Source of the DNA: Phycisphaeraceae bacterium | Lineage (GTDB): Bacteria; Planctomycetota; Phycisphaerae; Phycisphaerales; UBA1924 | NCBI GenBank assembly: GCA_019636795.1 | Contig: JAHBWW010000001.1 | Location: forward strand, 372,001-436,000 | Reading direction: 5' to 3' | DNA: 64,000 nt | Part shown: in pieces, positions 15,477 through 23,218 of the stretch | How the letters are laid out: each line of letters opens with the position of its first letter | Numbering within the stretch: position 1 is the first letter of the stretch | Notes under the pieces: generated by a model | What the model saw: the letters and a program-made list of their open reading frames with translations, nothing else | Told to the model about the DNA's origin: nothing | Database searches by the model: none | Translations under genes and position numbers: made by a program

Positions 15477-18028
15477 ACACGTCGCGGTCGTTCATGTCAC
15501 GCTTGTTCGTGCCGTCGGCCGCGTCGATCGTTGTTCACGCCCTCCTGCTCGCCATCATCCTCGCCGCCACCATCACCGTCACAAGGCGTGAAAACCCGCG
15601 ACCCACCCTGACAGATGTCGTGATCGCTGCCGCACCGCCCCCAGCCGCTCTCCCCGACACCAGCGTCGAGCCCCAACCTCGCAACGCTGTCCCGACAGCC
15701 GGTGCCTCTACGCTCGCCCTGCCAACCGAGCCGCTTGCGAGCTTCGCTCACGCTGCCGATCTTTCCAATGCGCCCGCGCCTTTGGTGCCATCCGCATCGC
15801 GAGCCTTGCTCGATGCCTCGGTCGATCAGCCTCAACACGCGGTTTCCTTCGCAGGTCTTTCTGGCAAGGCAGCCCAGCGCGTCGTCTACGTCGTTGACGC
15901 CTCCGGAGGAATGGTCTCCAGTTTCGCATTCATCCGCGCCAAGCTCGCCCATTCGATCGCAGGTCTCAGTCCCACTCAGCACTTCCAGATTCTCATCACC
16001 CGCCAGCAGGCTTCGACCGAAACCGTCGTACGTTTCCAGCATCCTGAACCTTCTCGCGACGATCTCGTGCGCGCCTTGCCCGCCAATCGCAACGCCGCAA
16101 TCTCGTGGCTCAAGAGCCTCATCGTCGGCGGAAAGTCCGACCCTCTCGAAGGGCTCAAAGCCGCCCTCGCACTCGAACCCGCGCCCGACCTGGTTTTCTT
16201 CCTCTCACGCGGATTCATTCGAGCAAACGCCGATTCGGCCTGGAGCCTCGAGACCGTGCTCGCCGAACTCGACCGCCTGAACCCGCGCAGTCGCCGCACT
16301 GGCCAGCGGCCCGTCGTCATCAAGACCATCCAGTTCCTCGACGACGACCCCACAGGCCTCATGCAGGCCATTGCCGACGTTCACGGCGACGGCCTGGGTT
16401 CCTTCCGCGTCCTGACCATCGACGATCTGGCCGATCAGGGCGCACAGGACGACGCCATCGCGGCCGAACGCGACTCGCGCCTCGATGCAGCCTTGCGCGA
16501 CGTGCGAGCGATCCTCGTCGCGGTCGAAACCGACGCGCGGCACCTTGCTTGTGGCCTTCCCCTTCAGATCGAGCGCGAGCGCGTCGCCGAAGCCGTGCGC
16601 GATGCCGAACGCCTGCTTGGCCCGCGAATCGGCGATCTCATGACACCCGATGCTCCGCTGCGGGCGCGCGTCGCCTCGCTTCGTGCACTGATCGAAGATG
16701 ACAGCGTGATGAATGATCGCGCCACTGCCCTGCTCGACGAACTCTTTCTCGTTGATGCCGACGCCGATGCAGCCCGGCGCATTGCGCTCCTGATCGCACT
16801 GGCTCGTAGCGGACGCTTCGACGACGCACAACACATCGCCGCATCGCTCGAATCGGATATCGCCTTGCTCTCGCTTCCCGATCGACTCGCGGGCGAACTC
16901 GCGCTGGCGTGCGCTCGCTTCGGCCTGTCCTTGTCCCTGCGACCCGGCGCCGCGTGGCGGTCTCTGCTCATCGAAGCCCGCGCCGCCCACGTCTGGTCTC
17001 TTGGGCAAAGCGACGCTTTCGAGTCCCTGCTCGCCTTTGCTACCCAGGAACCAGCCCATCAGCGCGACATCTGGGCTCGTGTCGATGCCGCAACCACCAA
17101 TGTTCCAAGCGATCGACTCTCCAGCGAGGTCTTGTTCGCTCGGGCGATGCTCCGAGCCAGCCATGTGCCTGAGGACGCCGTCGAACTCCTGCTCATGCTG
17201 GCCGAGCGCGAGCCAGGTTCGGGCCGTTCGTGCGATGCGTTCTGGGAAGCCTCGGTCCTGCTCCAGTCGATCGATCGCGCGTTGGCTGCCGATGTTCTCG
17301 AACGCTTCACCCAGGCTTGTGCCGATGATGAGCGCACAGCGCCAGCGCTTCGGGCCGCTGTCGCGTGGACCTCCGAAGGCAACGATGCCGTCCTCGCACG
17401 TCGACTGCGAGCAGCCCTCAATCACCTGCCGACTGATCCACTCGCCGATGTCTGGCGCACACGATGCGCAGCCCTCGTCAACCCGCCCGAAGCCTGGCCT
17501 CTGCTCGAAACAATCGCTCCACGCTCTCCCGTCGCGCCGGTCGCGATGGAACTGGCCCTAAAAATTGTGCAAACCGAAGATGACGCTGCTGCGCTCGATC
17601 GTGCCCTTCGACTCGCCGAACGATTCGAGAGCGAGCACGCGTTACCACTGCGCGTGCGCCTCGTCAAGGCGATGCTCGCTGCTCACGACTCAACCGCCCT
17701 CGCTCACGCACGCCGGCTCGATCTGGCCCATCCCACCCACCTCCTGCTCCTCGCCCGGGCCTGCCTCATGACCGATCGTGCCGACGAAGCCCTCGAACAC
17801 CTCGACCACCTCACACGCCTCGCGCCCACCCGCTCACCCGAATGGTGGGAGTCGTGGACGCTCCTGCTTGAAACCCTCGACGAGCGCACAGCCGGAGCCC
17901 AAGCCGACCTCATCCAGGCACACCTCTACCGCCTCACGCTGATCGATCCCCAACTCGGCGGCCCTCCGTGGAAGAACCGGCTCGACGCGATCCGCACTTC
18001 CACACCCGGCTACACTGGCAAGCCGTGA
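15473..18028 (+). CDS. Membrane-anchored von Willebrand A-like protein with helical repeat C-terminus
   Basis: The 851-residue protein has an N-terminal anchor (IVVHALLLAIILAATITV), a Pro/Ala-rich linker to about residue 125, then a von Willebrand A-like domain. That domain has VVYVVDASGGMVSSFAFIRA, IVGGKSDPLEGLKAAL and APDLVFFLSRGF. The MIDAS motif is DASGG rather than DxSxS, so metal binding may be weakened. From about residue 350 to the end it is alpha-helical with Ala/Leu/Arg/Asp-rich repeats, possibly TPR-like. TTG is the start because AAGGAG sits eight bases upstream and the codon overlaps the DoxX stop. ATG at 15494 is the alternative. It ends in a GTGA overlap with tmk. Function is unknown. 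Confidence 0.8.
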   Translation: MNTSRSFMSRLFVPSAASIVVHALLLAIILAATITVTRRENPRPTLTDVVIAAAPPPAALPDTSVEPQPRNAVPTAGASTLALPTEPLASFAHAADLSNAPAPLVPSASRALLDASVDQPQHAVSFAGLSGKAAQRVVYVVDASGGMVSSFAFIRAKLAHSIAGLSPTQHFQILITRQQASTETVVRFQHPEPSRDDLVRALPANRNAAISWLKSLIVGGKSDPLEGLKAALALEPAPDLVFFLSRGFIRANADSAWSLETVLAELDRLNPRSRRTGQRPVVIKTIQFLDDDPTGLMQAIADVHGDGLGSFRVLTIDDLADQGAQDDAIAAERDSRLDAALRDVRAILVAVETDARHLACGLPLQIERERVAEAVRDAERLLGPRIGDLMTPDAPLRARVASLRALIEDDSVMNDRATALLDELFLVDADADAARRIALLIALARSGRFDDAQHIAASLESDIALLSLPDRLAGELALACARFGLSLSLRPGAAWRSLLIEARAAHVWSLGQSDAFESLLAFATQEPAHQRDIWARVDAATTNVPSDRLSSEVLFARAMLRASHVPEDAVELLLMLAEREPGSGRSCDAFWEASVLLQSIDRALAADVLERFTQACADDERTAPALRAAVAWTSEGNDAVLARRLRAALNHLPTDPLADVWRTRCAALVNPPEAWPLLETIAPRSPVAPVAMELALKIVQTEDDAAALDRALRLAERFESEHALPLRVRLVKAMLAAHDSTALAHARRLDLAHPTHLLLLARACLMTDRADEALEHLDHLTRLAPTRSPEWWESWTLLLETLDERTAGAQADLIQAHLYRLTLIDPQLGGPPWKNRLDAIRTSTPGYTGKP

Positions 18029-18693
18029 CGTTTCACACGCCCACCATCGCGTCTCTCATTCCGCATTTACGCGGGCGTTTCATTGTCCTCGACGGCCCCG
18101 ACGGTTCGGGCAAAACAACGCAGTTTCGTCGTCTCGTCAGCGAGGTCCGCAAGGCCGGCCTCCAACTGTGCGAAGTACGCGAGCCAGGCGGCACAACCAT
18201 CGGCGAACACATCCGCCAGGTTCTGCTCAGCCACCACGACGAACCCATGAGCACCCGTTGCGAGATGCTCCTCTACATGGCCAGCCGTGCCCAACTCGTT
18301 GAACGTCGCATCGCCCCCGCTCTCGCTGCAGGTCATCTCGTCCTCGCCGATCGCTTCGTCAGCTCCACCATCGCCTATCAGGGCTACGCCGGAGGCCTGC
18401 CAATTTCGGAAATCCATCAGGCAGCCGCCATCGCAACCGGAGGCCTGACCCCCAATCTGGTCGTCATCTTCGATGTCGACGAAGATACGGCTGCGACAAG
18501 GCTCAATCCGCTTCTCGACCGCATGGAAGCAAAGGGCCGAGCGTTCCACGCGCTCGTCCGCCAAGGCTACCTCACCGAAGCTCGCAACCATCCCGATCAA
18601 TACGCCGTCATCGATGCCTCGCCCGCCGAAGAAATAGTCTGGTCCAGCCTCCTGCATCTGTTTGCAGACAGGCTCGGAGCAACCTCACCATGA
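18025..18693 (+). CDS. tmk: Thymidylate kinase
   Basis: The 222-residue protein has P-loop LDGPDGSGKTTQ near residues 22-33, the dTMP-binding signature EVREPGGTTIGEHIRQ near 52, ADRFVSSTIAYQGYAGG near 112 with the DR(F/Y) motif, and a LID region near RMEAKGRAFH. It phosphorylates dTMP to dTDP in the cytoplasm. The GTG start overlaps the preceding stop as GTGA, and the gene ends in an ATGA overlap with plsY. It is therefore translationally embedded in an operon with envelope genes, an arrangement with no obvious functional logic. Confidence 0.95.
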   Translation: MTFHTPTIASLIPHLRGRFIVLDGPDGSGKTTQFRRLVSEVRKAGLQLCEVREPGGTTIGEHIRQVLLSHHDEPMSTRCEMLLYMASRAQLVERRIAPALAAGHLVLADRFVSSTIAYQGYAGGLPISEIHQAAAIATGGLTPNLVVIFDVDEDTAATRLNPLLDRMEAKGRAFHALVRQGYLTEARNHPDQYAVIDASPAEEIVWSSLLHLFADRLGATSP

Positions 18694-19364
18694 TCTTCCT
18701 GCTCGGCATCGCTGTCGGCTTCATGTGCGGGTCCATCCCGTTCGGGCTCATCATCGCACGCTCGAAGGGTATCGACCTGCGCGCACACGGCTCGGGCAAT
18801 ATCGGGGCGACCAACGTCGGCCGCGTTTTCGGGCTCAAAGGCTTCATCGTCTGCTTCCTCCTCGACATGTCCAAAGGATTTGTGCCCACGCTCGCCTTTG
18901 GGATGCTCTCGGGTCTCCTCGGTTCACTCCTCATGCCCAACGCCCAGGCGATTGGACTCATGGCCGTCGCGGCTGCCCCAGTGCTCGGGCACATGTACTC
19001 CCCCTTTGCCGGGTTCAAGGGCGGCAAAGGAGTCGCCACAGCTGTCGGCTCCCTTATGGCTGTTTTCCCGGCAATGACAATCCCCGCAGTAGGGGGTTTG
19101 ATCGTGTTCATTCTGGTCCTCGCCCTCTGGCGCATGGTCAGTGCAGCCTCCTGCGCTGCTGCCGCCTCCATTCCCCTTTGGGTCTGGTTCGAGTTCTCAG
19201 TCGCCCAGCGACAAGGGTTTATCGCCAGCTGGGTTCGCGACGGGTGGCCATTCATCGCGACCGGGGTCGCACTGGCAGCCCTCGTTATCTGGCGCCACCG
19301 GACCAACCTGGCCCGCGTCATGGCCGGCACAGAACCCCGCCTCGGACGTTCCAAAACCCCATGA
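18690..19364 (+). CDS. plsY: Acyl-phosphate:glycerol-3-phosphate acyltransferase
   Basis: The 224-residue multi-helix membrane protein has the three PlsY motifs: CGSIPFGLIIARSKGIDLR with GSGNIGATNVGR close after it, GHMYSPFAGFKGGKGVATAV in the middle, and a C-terminal RHRTNLARVMAGTEPRLG. It acylates glycerol-3-phosphate from acyl-phosphate, the first step of phospholipid synthesis, at the inner membrane. ATG overlaps the tmk stop (ATGA). Length is near the usual 195-220. It is the last clear gene of the DoxX, vWA, tmk, plsY operon. Confidence 0.95.
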   Translation: MIFLLGIAVGFMCGSIPFGLIIARSKGIDLRAHGSGNIGATNVGRVFGLKGFIVCFLLDMSKGFVPTLAFGMLSGLLGSLLMPNAQAIGLMAVAAAPVLGHMYSPFAGFKGGKGVATAVGSLMAVFPAMTIPAVGGLIVFILVLALWRMVSAASCAAAASIPLWVWFEFSVAQRQGFIASWVRDGWPFIATGVALAALVIWRHRTNLARVMAGTEPRLGRSKTP

Positions 19365-19579
19365 GCGCACCTTTCGCCGGTCCGCGCGCGCACACACACA
19401 GCAATTCAATCGGACCTTCGCAACCGCCGATATCCACCTCGACGACTTGTTCATATCCGGCACGGACGCCAAAGACCGCACAATCGGACCGCATCGGCAT
19501 CTCCGATCGGATACCCGAGTGAGCAACGCACCGTGTCGGGACGACAAGAGAGATGATCTCTTACCGCGGGAGGCCGACC

Positions 19580-19810
19580 ATGCGTTATCCGAGGCTGACA
19601 GAAACAGGCAACGAAACGGACGCACCAGCCACATATCGGTTCCCACGATCTGCTCCGGGTCGAGGGGCAGCCGGGAGGGATCGAACCCCCCACCAGGCCG
19701 AGTCGGCAGTCGAACGAGTCCAGCAATGTCTCGATCGGCTCGACGCCATGATGGACACCCTGCCCTTTGAGCGATTCGATTCGGACGACGAAGGCCCTCG
19801 GGCAGCGTGA
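19580..19810 (+). CDS. Small hypothetical protein
   Basis: The 76-residue product, MRYPRLTETGNETDAPATYR at its start, has a basic Arg/Gly/Pro-rich first half and an amphipathic helix QCLDRLDAMMDTLPFERFD with acidic tail. GGGAGG lies six bases before the ATG, which is the main reason for calling it. No family is recognised. It stands about 215 bases after plsY, and that gap holds no convincing gene. A hairpin follows its stop. It could instead be chance coding in GC-rich DNA. Confidence 0.45.
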   Translation: MRYPRLTETGNETDAPATYRFPRSAPGRGAAGRDRTPHQAESAVERVQQCLDRLDAMMDTLPFERFDSDDEGPRAA

Positions 19811-19831
19811 ACTGGAACTGACAAAACATGA

Positions 19832-19861
19832 AACGGGTCGACCTTCAGAGGCCGACCCGTT
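19832..19861. terminator. Hairpin between convergent genes, likely bidirectional terminator
   Basis: AACGGGTCG and CGACCCGTT pair, extended by CCT/AGG with one mismatch and a TCAG loop. Only a broken T run (TGTTTC) follows on the plus strand. It lies between the small hypothetical gene and the convergent PEP-CTERM gene and could serve both. Confidence 0.5.
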
Positions 19862-19895
19862 GTTTCATTGGTGGACGCTCGAATCCCCTGCCCGA

Positions 19896-20498
19896 TCAGG
19901 CGCGGCGCCGACGTGCCAGCCCGGCAAGGCCCAGCCCGAGAACGGCAAGAGCTCCCGGGGCAGGAATGAGGGTGACGTTGTCAAGCCATAAGTCACTGCT
20001 GCTGCCAGAGTTCGCGTTTCCGAAGCGGACCCAGACATTGCGACCAATTTCGTCGCTGCCGTCATCAACAGTGTGTGAGACGCCCGCGGTCTGGATCCAC
20101 ATGCCCAGCCCAGTCAGTTCGTATGTCTCGACCGCGAGGCGGATGAAGTTACCCAGGCCGTCGTCGTACCCGATCTCATAGCTGACGACGCCGGTGTCGT
20201 TACCGCCACCAGTTGCCCAGCTTGAAAACGTGTAGGTGTTCCCAGCCTGATAAATCAGGTTCGAGACCTGCCCCATGGTTTCCGCGGCTCCACCAGAGTA
20301 GAAGGCGAAGTACAGCCCGAGGCTGGCGTTGCCCGGGCGAGCAAACGAAGCGTGGTCGGCCCACCCTCCATTGGGGGTCCAGAAGTCCGGCCTCCCAAAC
20401 ATATTGGTCGTGTTGTTCTCGAAGTCGGCATTCTGGAGTTGGGCAACAGCGCCACCCGCAGCCAACACCATCACACAGGACATCACTAATTTCCGCAT
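19896..20498 (-). CDS. PEP-CTERM-like sorted exported protein
   Basis: The 200-residue product has a signal peptide MRKLVMSCVMVLAAGGAVAQ. The mature body is beta-rich (LQNADFENNTTNMFGRPDFW, then GVVSYEIGYDDGLGNFIRL), like a carbohydrate-binding jelly roll with a WLDNVTLIP strand near the end. The C-terminus PAPGALAVLGLGLAGLARRR is the planctomycete form of the PEP-CTERM sorting signal: a PAP motif, a hydrophobic helix and an Arg cluster. Such proteins are thought to be cut by exosortase-type enzymes and released or linked to surface glycan. No exosortase gene is in the window. TTGGAGGTG upstream is a good ribosome site. The exact role is unknown. Confidence 0.85.
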   Translation of the reverse strand: MRKLVMSCVMVLAAGGAVAQLQNADFENNTTNMFGRPDFWTPNGGWADHASFARPGNASLGLYFAFYSGGAAETMGQVSNLIYQAGNTYTFSSWATGGGNDTGVVSYEIGYDDGLGNFIRLAVETYELTGLGMWIQTAGVSHTVDDGSDEIGRNVWVRFGNANSGSSSDLWLDNVTLIPAPGALAVLGLGLAGLARRRRA

Positions 20499-20705
20499 AT
20501 TCGCACCTCCAAATGGTTTAAACCTGACCCCACGTCCGGCACATTGAAACCTACAACCGGATCGCCGATGTGCCAGTCGTTCCGGAGAAAAATGAGCAAA
20601 CCATGCTCGAACAACCATTATCGGACTACTTTTGCAGCCCGTACAGACATCTCCAGCATCTGGACTGAACACTGTCCGCCAGTGTCTTTGGCATACGCTT
20701 GAGCC

Positions 20706-21560
20706 ATGAGCGGTACATGCATGGTGGGCGACATTCGGATCGGGGCAGGCCGGCCTCTGGCGATCATTGCGGGCCCTTGCACGCTCGAATCACTCGAGCT
20801 CGGGCTCGAAGTCGGTCGCGCGATCCGCGACGCATGTGCCCAGGCAGGCCTGCCATACATCTTCAAGGCGTCCTTCGACAAGGCCAACCGCACAAGCATC
20901 ACTTCGAAACGAGGGCCCGGGATCAAGGAGGGCCTTGAGAGCCTCGCCGCAATCCGCGAAAACCTCGGCGTGCCCATCACAACCGATTTGCACGCGCCCG
21001 AACAGGCTGATGTCGTGGCATCAGTGGTGGACCTGTTGCAGATCCCTGCCTTCCTCTGCCGCCAGACCGACTTGCTGGCTGCGGCTGGCGAGGCGGCTGC
21101 TCGACACGCTCGTGCTGTCAACGTCAAGAAAGGCCAGTTCCTTTCGCCGCGCGAAATGGCCGGACCCGTTCGCAAACTTCACGAAGCCGGGTGCGACAAC
21201 GTCATGCTCACCGAGCGTGGCACCTTCTTCGGGTATCACCGCCTCATCAACGATTTTCTTGGCGTCGGCGATCTGATGGAACTCGACTGTTCCGCATTCG
21301 GGCGTTCAAGCCAGCCTCCGGTGTGCTTTGATGTCACACACTCGACTCAGTTGCCGGGCTCGGGCGAACAAACCGGCGGTAGACCCGAGCGAGCACCCTT
21401 GCTGGCCAGAGCCGCTGTCGCTGCGGGAGTGCACGCACTCTTCCTTGAGGCTCATCCCGAACCGAGCCAGGCTGCGAGTGACGGCGCAACACAACTGCCG
21501 ATCGATGCCGCAATCGCGATCATCCGCCAGGCCGCTCAGATACGCTCGGCCCTTGCGTAA
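20706..21560 (+). CDS. kdsA: 3-deoxy-8-phosphooctulonate (KDO-8-P) synthase
   Basis: The 284-residue protein has IIAGPCTLES at the N-terminus. Its Cys marks the metal-dependent class, as in Aquifex; the metal-free E. coli class has Asn there. Also seen are FKASFDKANRTSITSKRGPG (PEP and phosphate binding), ITTDLHAPEQAD, PAFLCRQTDLL, NVKKGQFLSPREM and CFDVTHSTQLPG. It condenses arabinose-5-phosphate with phosphoenolpyruvate in the KDO pathway for the lipopolysaccharide inner core. It is monocistronic here. With the O-antigen ligase it supports a lipopolysaccharide-bearing outer membrane. Confidence 0.95.
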   Translation: MSGTCMVGDIRIGAGRPLAIIAGPCTLESLELGLEVGRAIRDACAQAGLPYIFKASFDKANRTSITSKRGPGIKEGLESLAAIRENLGVPITTDLHAPEQADVVASVVDLLQIPAFLCRQTDLLAAAGEAAARHARAVNVKKGQFLSPREMAGPVRKLHEAGCDNVMLTERGTFFGYHRLINDFLGVGDLMELDCSAFGRSSQPPVCFDVTHSTQLPGSGEQTGGRPERAPLLARAAVAAGVHALFLEAHPEPSQAASDGATQLPIDAAIAIIRQAAQIRSALA

Positions 21561-21659
21561 CACAAGCGGTTCCTCACCCTGTCACGAGTGGATCGAGACG
21601 CAACCGCACGCGTTGAAATCGGGTACATTCGGTTGTGCACCATCGCACAGAGGCGGGTC

Positions 21660-22610
21660 ATGCTGAAGAAGCACTCACGTTTGCCAGACTCCGCCAGCCA
21701 CGCATGCCCGCGCTGCAACTACGACCAGAGTGGCCTGATCGCCACATGGGCTGACACGTGCCCGCTTCAAGGCCTGTGCAGCGAATGCGGCTACACCTTT
21801 GCATGGTCCGACGTGATGAATCCGAAACGCCGCATCCTGAGGGGGTTTTTCGAACATGCTTCGGGCAAGTGGGGCTCCTGGGTTGCTGCCTTTCGAACTC
21901 TGCTCTGGACGCTGTGGCCCGGATGGTTCTGGTCGAAGGTCAAGATGCACCACGAGCCCCGGTTGAAAATGCTCTGGTGGCTCCCAGTCTGGTTCATTAC
22001 GCTCTGGGCACTGGTGTGTGCGGTGCGTCTGGCCACGGCTCTGGTCTGGGCATCACAAGGCATGCTCAGCGGAGTCGCGCTCAAGGCGGAGATCATCAAC
22101 GCATTCATCCATCCGGTCGCCGACTGCTACGGGCAGCGACTCGCGGGTCAATCACGCCTGAGTCTGGATTTCTGGGTCACCGACTGGAGCCCGGGATTGC
22201 TGGGTCTCATGAGCCAGTCACTCCTCTTTCCTGTGCTCTTGCTGGTGCTGCCCGAGACCCGACGACGCGCCAAGGTTCGTCCCATTCATATCGTCCGCGC
22301 GACGGTCTATGGGCATGCGTGGATCGTGTGCATCCCGATCATCCATCTGGCCATGGCGACCGAGGCTCTCGTTGGTGCTGCGACGGTCTCGTGGCCGTAC
22401 CGGATCTACGAGTTCATCGCGGACTACTACCCCTTCATCATTCTGCTGGTCGCAGTTTGGATCGGCATCTGGTGGTGGATGGTGCTCAGGCGATGTTTCA
22501 ATGTGGCCCAACCCGTGTTTCACTGGTTCGTGCTGATGGTGCCCGCAGTGCTGCTGGTCATGATCTCCATGTTGTTCGACAGTACTTTCATCTGGCAATA
22601 CATCAAGTGA
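21660..22610 (+). CDS. Zinc-ribbon multi-pass membrane protein
   Basis: The 316-residue protein has an N-terminal zinc ribbon with two Cys pairs, CPRCNYDQSGL and CSECGYTFAW, 27 residues apart. About six transmembrane helices follow, e.g. WWLPVWFITLWALVCAVRLA, SQSLLFPVLLLVLP and FIILLVAVWIGIWWWMVLRR. This ribbon-plus-membrane layout is common in Phycisphaerae and has no assigned function. ATG at 21660 gives a short tail before the ribbon. The frame is open further upstream, but that part looks non-coding. It is convergent with the following minus-strand lipoprotein. Confidence 0.75.
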   Translation: MLKKHSRLPDSASHACPRCNYDQSGLIATWADTCPLQGLCSECGYTFAWSDVMNPKRRILRGFFEHASGKWGSWVAAFRTLLWTLWPGWFWSKVKMHHEPRLKMLWWLPVWFITLWALVCAVRLATALVWASQGMLSGVALKAEIINAFIHPVADCYGQRLAGQSRLSLDFWVTDWSPGLLGLMSQSLLFPVLLLVLPETRRRAKVRPIHIVRATVYGHAWIVCIPIIHLAMATEALVGAATVSWPYRIYEFIADYYPFIILLVAVWIGIWWWMVLRRCFNVAQPVFHWFVLMVPAVLLVMISMLFDSTFIWQYIK

Positions 22611-22624
22611 TACAGGCCGGCCGA

Positions 22625-23218
22625 TCATGGAGTCCCTTGCTGCACCATCGGCGTACTGATGTCACGCCCCATCGCCGCCTGAATGCGGGCCGAAAGCCGC
22701 TCGGCGAGCTTGTCATCGCGTTTGACAGGCTGAGCGAAACGTCCCGGCGAGCCTTGCGATTGCGCGATCGGATCGCGCGAGAATGAACTCCGGCTGATCG
22801 TCTCCGTTTCAATCTTCCACCCCGAAGTACGAATCCGGTAAATCACGACATCCACCCGAGCTGCAATGGGCTCAGTTGTAAGGCGAAGATCCGCATCCGG
22901 ATTATCGCTGGCGAACGTGATCGTCACCGATCGATGCTGCTGATTGAGCAGGTCCGACGTTTCCTGCCCCAGCGTTGATTGCTCGCCGTCCCAGGGTGTC
23001 GCGAAACCGGCAGTGGGCTTGAGAAGCGTTGTGATGATTCCGGCCTCGGCATCGACGCGATCAATCTCGAACCCCGCATCACGCAGAACACTTCGCGAAG
23101 CGCCAATCGCGCTCTCGTACGCATCAGCGTCAAGAACAAAGACCACACCCGCCCGCGGCCCCGCGCACCCCTGCATCAGCAAGACAACCACTCCCAGCAT
23201 CGCAAGGGCAAATTTCAT
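22625..23218 (-). CDS. Uncharacterised lipoprotein
   Basis: The 197-residue product starts MKFALAMLGVVVLLMQGCAG, a lipoprotein signal with lipobox MQGC. The mature domain begins AGVVFVLDADAYESAIGASR and includes VTITFASDNPDADLRLTTEP and VVIYRIRTSGWKIETETISR, a repeated beta-alpha pattern. No named family is recognised. ATG overlaps the upstream stop by one base (TGATG), so it is coupled to the FG-GAP/UnbV protein gene and probably acts in the same envelope compartment. Confidence 0.75.
   Translation of the reverse strand: MKFALAMLGVVVLLMQGCAGPRAGVVFVLDADAYESAIGASRSVLRDAGFEIDRVDAEAGIITTLLKPTAGFATPWDGEQSTLGQETSDLLNQQHRSVTITFASDNPDADLRLTTEPIAARVDVVIYRIRTSGWKIETETISRSSFSRDPIAQSQGSPGRFAQPVKRDDKLAERLSARIQAAMGRDISTPMVQQGTP

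Noticed and set aside
19361-19522. 53-codon frame overlapping the plsY stop (ATGA)
   Set aside because: Overlap is suggestive, but the Thr/Ser/Pro-rich sequence has no family, and nothing supports it beyond the overlap.
19670-19700. tRNA T-arm-like sequence (GGTTCGATCC on the minus strand)
   Set aside because: No matching acceptor, D or anticodon arms can be found on either side.
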